From Streptomyces pilosus (lineage in GTDB: Bacteria > Actinomycetota > Actinomycetes > Streptomycetales > Streptomycetaceae): a stretch of 64,000 bases of DNA. The stretch spans positions 1-64,000 of the forward strand of contig NZ_BMTU01000004.1 in the NCBI RefSeq assembly GCF_014649835.1. The letters run 5' to 3'. The notes below the pieces were generated by a model. That model was not told where the DNA came from, searched no databases, and saw only the letters and a program-made list of their open reading frames with translations. This document shows, one piece after another, positions 45,088 to 53,761 of this stretch (positions are counted from its first letter, which is position 1; each line of letters opens with the position of its first letter). The position numbers were made by a program, and so were the translations under genes.

Positions 45088-45133
45088 AAGGTGCCTCCTG
45101 CAGAGATGGGTACGCTTCCTGATCACGAGAGTT

Positions 45134-46627
45134 CTAGGCCGCCGCGCCGAAGCCGGGCCGGCGTACGGGGGCGCGCCTCGTCGCCGAGGCGGGGCGGCGT
45201 CGGCCTCGGGAGGTGGCGCTGCGCTTGGGGCGTTCAACCACCGGTGCGGTGATGACGACCGGGATGCCGGACGGGGCCTGGGCGCCGGTGATCCGGCTCA
45301 GGGCCTCGTCGCCCGAGCGGATCTGGGTGGTCTGCGGCCGGATTCCGGCGTCCGACATCAGACGGACCATGCCTCGGCGCTGGTTCGGCGTGACCAGGGT
45401 GACGACGCTGCCGGACTCGCCGGCGCGGGCGGTACGGCCGCCGCGGTGGAGGTAGTCCTTGTGGTCGGTCGGCGGATCGACGTTGACGACCAGGTCGAGG
45501 TTGTCGACGTGGATGCCGCGCGCCGCGACATTGGTCGCCACCAGCACGGTGACGTGCCCCGTCTTGAACTGCCCCAGCGTGCGGGTGCGCTGCGGCTGCG
45601 ACTTGCCACCGTGCAGCGCGGCGGCCCGTACCCCGCTGTTGAGCAGGTCCTGGGTCAGCCGGTCGACGGCGTGCTTGGTGTCCAGGAACATGATCACGCG
45701 GCCGTCGCGGGCGGCGATCTGGGTCGTGGCGGCGTGCTTGTCGGCGCCGTGGACGTGCAGGACGTGGTGCTCCATCGTCGTGACCGCACCGGCCGACGGG
45801 TCGACCGAATGCACGACGGGGTCGGTCAGATAGCGGCGCACCAACAGGTCGACGTTGCGGTCCAGGGTGGCGGAGAACAGCATCCGCTGCCCCTCCGGGC
45901 GCACCTGGTCGAGCAGCGCGGTGACCTGGGGCATGAAGCCCATGTCGGCCATCTGGTCGGCCTCGTCCAGCACCGTGATGCCCACGTGGTTCAGCCGACA
46001 GTCGCCGCGGTCGATCAGGTCCTTGAGCCGCCCCGGGGTCGCGACGACGACCTCGGCTCCGCCGCGCAGCGCGCCGGCCTGCCGGCCGATCGACATACCG
46101 CCCACCACGGTGGCCAGCCGCAGCCGCACGGAGCGGGCGTACGGGGTCAGCGCGTCGGTCACCTGCTGCGCCAGCTCACGCGTGGGTACGAGGATCAGCC
46201 CTAGGGGCTGACGGGGCTCGGCACGCTGTCCGGCGGTGCGGGCGAGCAGGGCGAGGCCGAAGGCCAGGGTCTTGCCGGAGCCGGTGCGGCCGCGGCCGAG
46301 CACGTCACGGCCCGCCAGGGAGTTCGGCAGCGTCGCGCCCTGGATCGGGAACGGCACGGTCACCCCCTGCCTGCCGAGTTCGGCCAGCAGCTGCTCGGGC
46401 ATGTCGAGGTCGGCGAAGCCCTCGACGGCGGGCAGTGCGGGGGTGATCGTCCTGGGCAGCGCGAACTCGCCCTGCACGGCGGCGGGCCGGCGGCCGTAAC
46501 CGCCGGAGCGGACGGGGGCGCCGGTACGCCGCGGTGCCTGCGAGCCGTAGCCGCTGGCGCCCCTTCCGGCGTCGGTACGGCCGTCACGGGTGCGGGCGGG
46601 GCGGTCGTTCGTGTACGTGCGGTTCAT
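45134..46627 (-). CDS. DEAD-box RNA helicase
   Basis: 497 residues from ATG 46627 (GAGGAAGG upstream). After a basic 60-residue leader come the Q motif (PFPIQGATLP), motif I GRTGSGKT, Ia PTRELAQQ, motif II DEAD (VLDEADQMADMGFM), motif III SAT, and motifs IV-VI including HRGGRTARAGE. The C-terminus is Arg/Pro-rich (SRGRRRPASATRRAPVRR), suited to RNA binding. With the flanking cold-shock genes it suggests cold-adaptation of RNA unwinding. It heads the helicase-CBS-SCO5918 operon. Confidence 0.92.
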   Translation of the reverse strand: MNRTYTNDRPARTRDGRTDAGRGASGYGSQAPRRTGAPVRSGGYGRRPAAVQGEFALPRTITPALPAVEGFADLDMPEQLLAELGRQGVTVPFPIQGATLPNSLAGRDVLGRGRTGSGKTLAFGLALLARTAGQRAEPRQPLGLILVPTRELAQQVTDALTPYARSVRLRLATVVGGMSIGRQAGALRGGAEVVVATPGRLKDLIDRGDCRLNHVGITVLDEADQMADMGFMPQVTALLDQVRPEGQRMLFSATLDRNVDLLVRRYLTDPVVHSVDPSAGAVTTMEHHVLHVHGADKHAATTQIAARDGRVIMFLDTKHAVDRLTQDLLNSGVRAAALHGGKSQPQRTRTLGQFKTGHVTVLVATNVAARGIHVDNLDLVVNVDPPTDHKDYLHRGGRTARAGESGSVVTLVTPNQRRGMVRLMSDAGIRPQTTQIRSGDEALSRITGAQAPSGIPVVITAPVVERPKRSATSRGRRRPASATRRAPVRRPGFGAAA

Positions 46628-46913
46628 GCGGAACCTTCCTCGATGTGGCACATATCAAGGAATTCCCGCCGCGATGAACGGCATGGAGAATTACAAGTAT
46701 GGACCGGTGGCAAAAGAATGCAGATCTGGCCGGCGAAAACGTCCGTGGGCACAGGTGCTGAAATGGGTGACGCGATGGGCACCTTGCGATCCGGGGGGCC
46801 GGCTGCGGTGCAGCGCTTCAGGATGCGCCTGCGTCCTGAGGGAGGAACCGCTTACGGTGGTACAGCGGATTCCTCCGGGTCGTCCCGCGGGTGAAACCGC
46901 TGCGGGATACGCG

Positions 46914-46957
46914 TGCAGCTGGGGCCCGCACCCCGAAGGATGCGGGCCCCAGCTGCA
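46914..46957 (-). terminator. Hairpin terminator after the second cold-shock gene
   Basis: Perfect 17-base arms (TGCAGCTGGGGCCCGCA and its complement) enclose the loop CCCCGAAGGA. It starts 16 bp past the stop codon of the cold-shock gene and separates it from the helicase. The remaining 46628-46913 is helicase leader/promoter sequence without a gene. Confidence 0.7.
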
Positions 46958-46972
46958 GTCTGTGCGTGAGCG

Positions 46973-47176
46973 TCAGGCCGGAACGATGTTCTCGGCCGTC
47001 GGGCCCTTCTGGCCCTGCGCGATGTCGAAGGTCACCTTCTGGCCCTCGAGCAGCTCACGGAAGCCCTGCGCGGCAATGTTCGAGTAGTGGGCGAACACGT
47101 CGGCGCCGCCACCCTCCTGCTCGATGAAGCCGAAGCCCTTTTCCGCGTTGAACCACTTCACGGTACCAGCAGCCAT
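46973..47176 (-). CDS. Cold-shock protein (CspA family), second copy
   Basis: 67 residues, [20 protein letters not shown] onward, with RNP1 KGFGFI and RNP2 DVFAHYS. It has the same length as the protein at 42041-42244 and differs at scattered positions, so they are paralogues. AAAGGAG lies upstream of the ATG at 47176. It has its own terminator, and about 290 bp of leader/promoter sequence lies upstream, fitting the long 5' leaders of cold-shock genes. Confidence 0.95.
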   Translation of the reverse strand: MAAGTVKWFNAEKGFGFIEQEGGGADVFAHYSNIAAQGFRELLEGQKVTFDIAQGQKGPTAENIVPA

Positions 47177-47605
47177 GTCATATCTCCTTTGGGGCAGTGC
47201 ATCGGCATCCGCACCACGCGGACGCCGTGTCGCCGCGATGATTACCCCGCCCGGAAATGACCGGAAATACATAAGCGCTCCGACCGGCAGAAGCCTGGTG
47301 GGGGCACTTGAAGCTTTGGGAACCACAACTGCAACCGAGAACGACAGTAGCACGCCGGAACGACCCTTGTGCGTTGGATAATTCCACGCTGCTCCTCGCG
47401 GCAAAAAAATCCCGCCGCACGCCCCCCCCAAAATCTGATACCTCGGGAACAGATATTGATTCACCCGGAGTTCAACGTCTCAGGAAGAGTTGCCGACCGA
47501 CACGCAGCGCGACGGCTGGGGAAAAGCCGCTGCCGCCCAGGAGACTGTGGGACGACCGTGCCGCAGCGGCTGCCGTTCCCAGTCCCGGATGAGCGAGCCC
47601 ACCTC

Positions 47606-47713
47606 TTCAGTGCGGGTGAGGCGCCTGGTCATGAGGGTGATGGCCGCCCGGGTGATCAGGCTCTCGGAGTGCTTGATGAAGCGTTCGTACTCCCGCGTAT
47701 GCCTACGGGACAT
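47606..47713 (-). pseudogene. IS5-like transposase C-terminal remnant
   Basis: A 30-residue stretch, MSRRHTREYERFIKHSESLI then TRAAITLMTRRLTRT, resembles the C-terminal end of IS5-family transposases (R-x-YE-x-SE-x-I-x-AA-x-L-x-RRL). A stop lies just upstream in frame, and the conserved reading is lost after RRLTRT. No DDE residues remain. The identification rests on this short match. Confidence 0.45.
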
Positions 47714-47820
47714 CTTCGTCTACTACTCCGACCGAGTGGCCAGGCAGTCCGACGGTGCGACATGTGCTGGTGACCGTCGGCTGATGCGCCCGCACCACAT
47801 GAGACAACCGGGCCGACAGG

Positions 47821-48015
47821 TCAGGGACCTTCTTCCAGCTCCCAGGAGGTCAGCCGGTCGGCGACTTGACGGCGCATCCCTGCGACGAGGCCGGGTCGGC
47901 GGCCAGCTCCCAGGTGTCAGTGGCATCTTCGGGAAGTCGGCGCACCCGGGTCACCAGAAGTGCCAGATCGTCGTCCAAGGGCTTCCGCAGACGCTTTGCC
48001 AGAATGCGGCCACCG
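47821..48015 (-). pseudogene. Remnant of SpoIIE phosphatase/ATPase-type regulator
   Basis: On the minus strand KPLDDDLALLVTRVRRLPED and ATDTWELAADPASS match the junction between the SpoIIE phosphatase domain end (DDLALL) and the following HATPase domain in streptomycete regulators. After a frameshift the reading continues as MRRQVADRLTSWELEEGP and stops. Both ends of the original gene are missing. Confidence 0.6.
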
Positions 48016-48088
48016 GTTTTCGTGACGCCGGCGAGATGCCCCAAACGCGGAAGCCGGGTGGAAACGCGGTGGTCGGGAACGGCGCGGG

Positions 48089-48204
48089 TCAGGCGGGCAG
48101 GGCCTGTTCGACGGTGGGATGGCAGCCGATGACCTTGTCCAGGCCGACGATCTCAAGGAGCCGTAGCACCGATTCCTGGGCGCCGGCGATACTCAGCCAT
48201 CCCG
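48089..48204 (-). pseudogene. STAS anti-sigma-factor antagonist remnant
   Basis: The fragment GWLSIAGAQESVLRLLEIVG and LDKVIGCHPTVEQALPA is the C-terminal third of a STAS domain. The conserved DSSG phosphorylation site would lie upstream and is missing because a stop precedes the fragment. It adjoins the phosphatase remnant on the same strand, so an old SpoIIE-STAS gene pair may have decayed together. Confidence 0.6.
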
Positions 48205-48308
48205 GTTCTCACGGGACAGGTGAGGCAGAGTGCCGGGTACGCGAAGGCCGTGTGCAGGCGGAACGAGGGTGGACCCGGCAGAACCAGTCCCCGAGGGTGA
48301 GCCACCCA

Positions 48309-48950
48309 GGAGCTGCACCACAACAACTACAACTGCGTAGCGAGCCAGGCGGTCGTCGTCAGCGCCGACTGGGCGCGGAAGGACCGCTTCCTCGCCACCT
48401 GCGAGTCGCGCCGGCCGACGCACCCACCCGCTCCCCGCACTACCCCGGCAGCGGAACGACCTGGGCGCCCACGCCCTCGACACGTACGGCGACGACGCCG
48501 AACGGCTCGGAGCAGGCCGCGTGCTGATCACAGGTCTCGCCCCGGCGGAACCCGGACCAGCTCTGACCACGGAGCACCTCGCCCCCCGTCCTCGCCGTGT
48601 TGAGACTCCCCCCGGTGACCCGCGCCAGTTCCTCGCCGAGGCGGTTCCGCTTCACGAACAAGGAGCCGAACTCCGCTACGGCACCATTGCGTTGAACGCC
48701 TGGACCGGCGTCGGCCATCTCACCGCAACCGCCTCCTGGGGTCTTTTCCGGGGGCACACCCCCGACGCGTGCAGAGCGGCACCGGCGTCGTACACAACAC
48801 GCTCCTCCTGGACGAACCCGAGCGCACCATATCCGGAGCCCTTTCCACCCTGCGCCCCCGCACGGGGTTCAGCTTGACCGGCTGGGCCCTCTGGGCACCG
48901 ATGCAGCACGCCCGTCGCTTCCTGTATCAAAGCGGCAGCATCCGCCTCAC
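48309..48950 (+). pseudogene. Aldehyde dehydrogenase, multiply frameshifted
   Basis: Pieces of an NAD-dependent aldehyde dehydrogenase are read in order through several frames: HNNYNCVASQAVVVSADWAR (the catalytic Cys region), HYPGS, ALDTYGDDAERLGAG, PGDPRQFLAEAV, LRYGTIALNAWTGVG then LTATASWG, and VQSGTGVVHNTLLLDEPERT. At least three frameshifts separate them, and the N-terminal half is missing. The remaining 48951-49197 shows no gene. Confidence 0.65.
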
Positions 48951-49197
48951 CCCGCAGCCAGGCTCTGCGCTCGACGACCGAGGACAGGGTCCGGCTCAGG
49001 GCAGACTCATCGCCAGTGAGGCAGGGCGCGATCGGCGCATGGCTCCGCCCACGGCGTTCCCAACTGTCTCTCTGGCCGGCCTCTCACCTCGTCCCGGCCT
49101 CGAGTGGTCCAGAAGCTCCTCACGGTGTGGACTTTCCGACGCTGAGGGAGTCATGGACACGTCGCTCGTCGCAGAGAGTTGGTGAGGCGCCCTGACT

Positions 49198-49353
49198 TCA
49201 GAAGAAGTGCTTGCGTCCACCGACCGCGCGACCGGTCGCACCCAGGATCCACAGGATGGCGCCAACCAGAATGAGGATGCCACCGATCGTCGTCAGCAGA
49301 CCCATCCCGACAAGCATGCCGATGATCAGCAGAATAAGCCCAAGAATGATCAT
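49198..49353 (-). CDS. Small hydrophobic membrane protein, DUF6131-like
   Basis: A 51-residue protein starting at ATG 49353. MIILGLILLIIGMLVGMGLL and TTIGGILILVGAILWILG form two membrane segments, followed by the basic, glycine-rich tail ATGRAVGGRKHFF. This arrangement matches the small actinobacterial DUF6131 family of unknown function. A weak AGGG precedes the start. Opposite-strand frames over this region are charged and implausible. It stands alone between the decayed genes and copy B of the repeat; 49354-49938 holds no other gene. Confidence 0.75.
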   Translation of the reverse strand: MIILGLILLIIGMLVGMGLLTTIGGILILVGAILWILGATGRAVGGRKHFF

Positions 49354-49938
49354 TTTGAACCCTATCGTCAATTCCGACTCAGGCGCGTGTGCGTATGAGC
49401 TTCACAAGGGCCTGAGTCGTCCCTCGGTGGGTAGATCCCGACCAGCTCCGAACGCCAGGACCTCGGTGCAATAGCCCTTGTGCCCGGCGACACGGTGTTC
49501 ACGCCCTCCTGGGAAACTTCGTTCAGTACGCCATCTCAGCGACCGTCCTTTGCTCCGGAAGGTCATTCCACCCGGACGGTTGGACGTTGGTGACGGAGAC
49601 ACCAGGCAGCAGCGCCTACAGACAGGTCCTCAGCTCCAAGGGCTTCTTCACCCTCGCCAGCCGGCCCTGGGTGACGGGACTGTGGCCGCAGCCGGTTCGG
49701 TGGCTCGCTTCGAGTCTGCCTCTGCGAGTGACACCGCCAGCCCTTGTGCGCAGGAACTCGTCTTCATCGGCCCCAGGTGGACGCGGAGGCCCAGTCGGTG
49801 GTCGCAGCCACGGCGGAGCTTCAATGGTCCCTGACACGAAACTTTTCTGGCGCCAGCCCCGCCCTGCCTCCCGCGGGGTTCCGTCGTCCCCACAAGCAAC
49901 GCAGGAACCTGACTGAGCGAGGAGCCGAACGTGTCTAG

Positions 49939-50096
49939 TGCGCCGGCGCGTTCGACCTCACGGCGAAGCCGCACCGGAGTGCTCCGGTGCGGCTTCGCCG
50001 TCTCACGGATCGCGCAGAGATCCCGCCCGGACGGACCTCGGTAGGGTCTCGCCGTATCACCCGCCTATCACACAGCCATCACCACCTGGTCAGACC
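49939..50096. repeat. 158-bp dispersed repeat, copy B, with a perfect hairpin
   Basis: Direct repeat of 40599-40756. Here the central stem is perfect: two 19-base arms (49961-49979 and 49982-50000, CGGCGAAGCCGCACCGGAG and its complement) with a two-base apex. It lies 62 bp beyond the stop of the WYL regulator on the minus strand, so it may serve as that gene's terminator. The homology extends well past the hairpin on both sides, so it is more than a terminator. Confidence 0.75.
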
Positions 50097-50157
50097 CTCA
50101 CTCGCGGGACCTCCATCGCGTGTCCACGCGTCGCCTCCCGGTGCGTGCGGGCTCCCG

Positions 50158-51132
50158 TCAGGCCGGTGCGCCGTAGCGGGCGGCGACCCGGGTCGCCCGC
50201 TCGTGCAGGGAGGCGCGCAGCCACTGCGGGGCCAGGACCTCCATGTGCGGGGCGTGTTCCCACAGGGCCCATTCGGCGTGCCGGGCGTCCTGGAACACGA
50301 CGTGCATCCGCAGCCGGCCGTCCGCGTCGGTCTCCTCGGCGCGGACGGCCAGGGCGGTGGCGACCAGCGGCTCGCGGCGCCCGGGGTCCAGTCGCACCAC
50401 CACGGTGGTGCCGTCGCCGCCGGTGCGGAACCGCGTGCCGCGGTCGCGCCAGGCCCGGTCCAGGTCGACCGTGTCCGGCCGCCGCGCGGGTTCGCCGGTC
50501 TCCTCGGCCGCCAGGATCCGGCTCAGCCGGTAGGTGCGGTCCTCGGTGCCCCGCTTGGCCAGCAGGTAGCCCTGGTCCCGGACGGTGACCAGGCCGATCG
50601 GGTCCACGGTGCGCCACGAGGGGGGCCGGTTCGCGGCCGCGTAGCGGATGCGCAGCCGGTGGCCGGCGAACACCGCGCGCCGGACCTCGGCGGCGAGGGA
50701 GTCGGGGACCTCCTCGGGGGCCACGCGGCGCGCGAGGAGATCGGTCTCCGGGTCGACGAGCAGGCGCTGGGCCGCGCCGGCGGCGGTGTCCCGCAGGCCC
50801 TCGGGCAGGGTGTCGACCACTTTCAGCACGGCCGAGGCGAGCGCCGACCCGAGTCCGAACAGCTGCGCGCCGCGCCGTGATCCGGCGACCAGCAGGGCGA
50901 GCGCCTCGTCGTGGTTCAGGCCGGTGAGGGTCGTCCGGAACTCCGGCAGCAGCGCGAACCCGCCGTGCCGGCCGCGCTCCGCGTAGACCGGGACGCCCGC
51001 CGCGGACAGTGCCTCCATGTCGCGCAGCACCGTCCGGGTGGACACCTCCAGCTCACGGGCGAGTGCCGGCGCGGTCATCCGGCCCCGCTGACGCAGCAGG
51101 AGGACCAGGGCAACCAGGCGGTCGGCACGCAT
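50158..51132 (-). CDS. WYL-domain transcriptional regulator (YafY-like)
   Basis: 324 residues. An HTH_11-type winged helix occupies about 1-62 (MTAPALARELEVSTRTVLRD), a WYL domain about 135-210 (LRIRYAAANRPPSWRTVDPI, GYLLAKRG), and a WCX-type C-terminal domain ends near 315. WYL domains bind nucleic acid or small effectors. It is divergent from a RidA-like gene, with an inverted repeat at 51152-51172 between them. Confidence 0.88.
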   Translation of the reverse strand: MRADRLVALVLLLRQRGRMTAPALARELEVSTRTVLRDMEALSAAGVPVYAERGRHGGFALLPEFRTTLTGLNHDEALALLVAGSRRGAQLFGLGSALASAVLKVVDTLPEGLRDTAAGAAQRLLVDPETDLLARRVAPEEVPDSLAAEVRRAVFAGHRLRIRYAAANRPPSWRTVDPIGLVTVRDQGYLLAKRGTEDRTYRLSRILAAEETGEPARRPDTVDLDRAWRDRGTRFRTGGDGTTVVVRLDPGRREPLVATALAVRAEETDADGRLRMHVVFQDARHAEWALWEHAPHMEVLAPQWLRASLHERATRVAARYGAPA

Positions 51133-51151
51133 GGGGAAACCCTAGCGACAT

Positions 51152-51172
51152 ACATGACGGGGGATGTCATGT
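51152..51172. promoter_or_regulatory. Inverted repeat between WYL regulator and RidA-like gene
   Basis: ACATGAC (51152-51158) and GTCATGT (51166-51172) form a perfect inverted repeat with a seven-base GGGGGAT spacer, 20 bp upstream of the WYL start. Symmetry and position suggest an autoregulatory operator. Confidence 0.5.
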
Positions 51173-51267
51173 TTCGCCGCCAGGCTCTCCCTCACGACGT
51201 CGGAGCGCGGCAGCCGCCGCGGCCGGCGTACGGAGATGTCCGCGTGGTGAAGGGAGCAGGTCCGGTG

Positions 51268-51663
51268 ATGGAGCGCACAGCGGTCAACCCGGTGTCGTGG
51301 TCGGTGGAGATGGGGTTCAACCAGGGCGAGGTCGTCTCCGGCCACACCCGCACCCTGTACCTCTCGGGTCAGACGGCGATGAGCGAGGACGGCAGGCCCG
51401 AGCACGACGGCGACATGGCGGCGCAGCTGGCGCTGAGCGCCGACAACGTCGAGGCGGTGCTCGCCGGGGCGGGCATGTCGCTGGCGAACCTGGTCCGGCT
51501 GAACGTCTACACGACCGACGTCGACCTCCTCCTGCGGCACTACGGCGTGCTGGCGGGCCGTCTGGGCGCGGCCGGCGTCGCCCCGGCCACCACCATGCTC
51601 GGCGTGACGCGGCTGGCGGTCCCCGGCCAGATGGTCGAGCTGGAGGGCACCGCCGTCGGGTGA
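51268..51663 (+). CDS. RidA/YjgF-family protein
   Basis: 131 residues from ATG 51268. TLYLSGQTAMSEDGRPEHDG and MAAQLALSADNVEAVLAGAG, then MSLANLVRLNVYTTD with the conserved Arg, are typical of the Rid superfamily, which deaminates reactive enamines/imines. The C-terminal PGQMVELEGTAV also fits. Residues around the active site depart from strict RidA (no C-terminal PR...VEIE), so a YjgF-like subgroup member is the safer call. Confidence 0.8.
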   Translation: MERTAVNPVSWSVEMGFNQGEVVSGHTRTLYLSGQTAMSEDGRPEHDGDMAAQLALSADNVEAVLAGAGMSLANLVRLNVYTTDVDLLLRHYGVLAGRLGAAGVAPATTMLGVTRLAVPGQMVELEGTAVG

Positions 51664-51756
51664 GGGGGGCACACCGCCGGGTGAGGAGGGAGCCGGCGTG
51701 CGGCGGAGGGCCGGTTCCGTGTCCGAACTCACTCCGGCGCGGGCCCGCGCCTCGTC

Positions 51757-51781
51757 AGGGCCCCCATGACGTGGGGGCCCT
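51757..51781 (+). terminator. Hairpin terminator after the RidA-like gene
   Basis: AGGGCCCCCA (51757-51766) pairs perfectly with TGGGGGCCCT (51772-51781) around TGACG and is followed by TGAT. It lies 94 bp beyond the stop and before the VanW gene promoter. Confidence 0.6.
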
Positions 51782-51909
51782 TGATCCATAAGGCCCGATG
51801 TGGCCGGGGATACGACCTTTGGCATGCGGTGGTGCATTAGCCTGGGCGACTGTTCCCGCACACCGTGTCGTGACCCGGGTGCCCGTCGCACGCATCGTTC
51901 AGGAGACCC

Positions 51910-53646
51910 ATGCGCCCCCGGATACCCGCCGTCCCCCGCATCGCGTCCCTCCCGCCCGCCGCCCTGGCGGGCGGGGCACTGGCCGTCGGTGTCGGGGGGC
52001 TGTACCTCACCGGGCTGCTGCTCACCGGCGGTGAGATCGAGGCGGGGACCACGGTGCGGGGCGTGGACATCGGAGGGCTGAGCCGCGAGGAAGCCACCGC
52101 GAAGCTGGAGCGGCACCTGGCGGCGGCCGGCTCGCGGGACATGGCCGTGCGGGTCGGCGAGCGCCGGGGCACGGTCGATCCGCGGCAGGCGGGGTACGCC
52201 TTCGACATCCCGGAGACCGTGGACCGGGCGACGACCACCGGCGCCGATCCGGTCGGTGTGATCGGCGGGCTGTTCCGCTCGGGCGGTGACATCGAGCCGG
52301 TGGTGCGGGTCGACGAGGACAAGGCGCGCACCACCCTGCGGAAGCTGGCGGGGACGCTCGGCACCGAGGTCCGCGACGGTGCCGTCTCCTTCTCCGGCGG
52401 CCGCGTCGAACAGGTCGCCCCGCGCACCGGGTACGCGCTGGACGTGGACGCATCCGTCGACGCCCTGCGCGGCCCCTTCCTGCGCGGCGCGGCGGACTCG
52501 GTCACGGCGCTGCCCGCCCGCGAGAGGGCGCCGAAGGTCACGGCCGAGGAGGTGCGGCGTGCGGTGCGCGGGTTCGCGGACCCGGCGATGTCGGCACCGG
52601 TCACGCTCACCGCGGGCGGCAAGCGGTTCACGCTCTCCCCGGCCGTACTGGGCGAGTACCTGACCATGCGGCCCGACAAGGCCGGCAGGCTCGCTCCGGA
52701 ACTCGACAGCAAGGGCCTGCGGGCCGCCCCCGCGGTGGCCGCCGCCCTGGACGGCCTGCCCTCCACGCCCCGCAACGCCGAGCTGACCGCCCGGGGCGAC
52801 CGGGTCGTCGTGGCCGCCGACGCGCGGGCCGGGATGGAGGTCACCGACAAGGCGCTGGGCAAGGCCGTACTGCCCCTGCTCACCGAGTCGGGCACCGCCC
52901 GCACCGGGGAGATCGCCGTCCGGGAGACCCAGCCGGAGGTCACCCGCGAGAACGCGGCGCGTCTGGGACTGACCGAGAAGATGTCCTCGTTCACCGTCGC
53001 GTACGAACCGGCCGCCTACCGCACGACGAACGTCGGCCGGGCCGTGGACCTCATCGACGGCTCCGTCGTCATGCCCGGTGAGACCTGGAGCTTCAACGAG
53101 ACCGTCGGCGAGCGCACGGAGGCCAACGGGTTCGTCGACGGCATCATGATCTACGACGACCAGTACAAGAAGGCCCCCGGCGGCGGTGTCTCCGCCGTGG
53201 CCACGACCGTCTTCAACGCGATGTTCTTCGCCGGGGTCAAGCCGGTCGAGTACGGCGCCCACTCCTTCTACATCGAGCGCTACCCGGAGGGCCGGGAGGC
53301 GACCGTCGCCTGGGGCAGCCTCGACCTGAGGTTCACCAACGATTCCGGCAAGGCCCTCTACATCGAGGCCGAGTCCACCGAGACCTCGGTGACCGTCACC
53401 TTCCTCGGCACGAAGAAGTACGACGAGGTCACCTCGGTCAAGGGGCCGCGCACCGAGGTGACCCAGCCGGCGCGGAAGGTGAGCAGCGCCGAGGAGTGCG
53501 TGCCGCAGACCCCGCTCGAGGGGTTCGACGTCACCGTGGAGCGGGTCTTCCGCGACGGCGGCCGGGAAGTGGGACGCGAGCCGTTCCGCACCCGCTACAC
53601 CCCGCGTGACGAGGTCGTCTGCGAGGAACCGCCGGGCGCGAGCTGA
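51910..53646 (+). CDS. VanW-family cell-envelope protein
   Basis: 578 residues. A membrane anchor is at about 15-40 (LAGGALAVGVGGLYLTGLLL), then repeated peptidoglycan-binding-type (YoaR/PG_binding_4) modules to about 350 (TTVRGVDIGGLSREEATAKL; second unit near 215), and the VanW domain at about 370-500 (VMPGETWSFNETVGERTEAN, GGGVSAVATTVFNAMFFAG). The gene is related to but distinct from glycopeptide-resistance vanW, and no van genes are nearby. It is probably a cell-wall protein on the outer face of the membrane. Confidence 0.88.
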   Translation: MRPRIPAVPRIASLPPAALAGGALAVGVGGLYLTGLLLTGGEIEAGTTVRGVDIGGLSREEATAKLERHLAAAGSRDMAVRVGERRGTVDPRQAGYAFDIPETVDRATTTGADPVGVIGGLFRSGGDIEPVVRVDEDKARTTLRKLAGTLGTEVRDGAVSFSGGRVEQVAPRTGYALDVDASVDALRGPFLRGAADSVTALPARERAPKVTAEEVRRAVRGFADPAMSAPVTLTAGGKRFTLSPAVLGEYLTMRPDKAGRLAPELDSKGLRAAPAVAAALDGLPSTPRNAELTARGDRVVVAADARAGMEVTDKALGKAVLPLLTESGTARTGEIAVRETQPEVTRENAARLGLTEKMSSFTVAYEPAAYRTTNVGRAVDLIDGSVVMPGETWSFNETVGERTEANGFVDGIMIYDDQYKKAPGGGVSAVATTVFNAMFFAGVKPVEYGAHSFYIERYPEGREATVAWGSLDLRFTNDSGKALYIEAESTETSVTVTFLGTKKYDEVTSVKGPRTEVTQPARKVSSAEECVPQTPLEGFDVTVERVFRDGGREVGREPFRTRYTPRDEVVCEEPPGAS

Positions 53647-53761
53647 GCCCGGGGCGCCGCCCCGCTCACCGGACCGCCGCCCCGCCGCCCCCGGCGGCGC
53701 GCGCCGTCACGTCCCTTACCGTGTCGGGAGCGCCGCGCCGAGGTCCGAGGGAGTCCGACAC

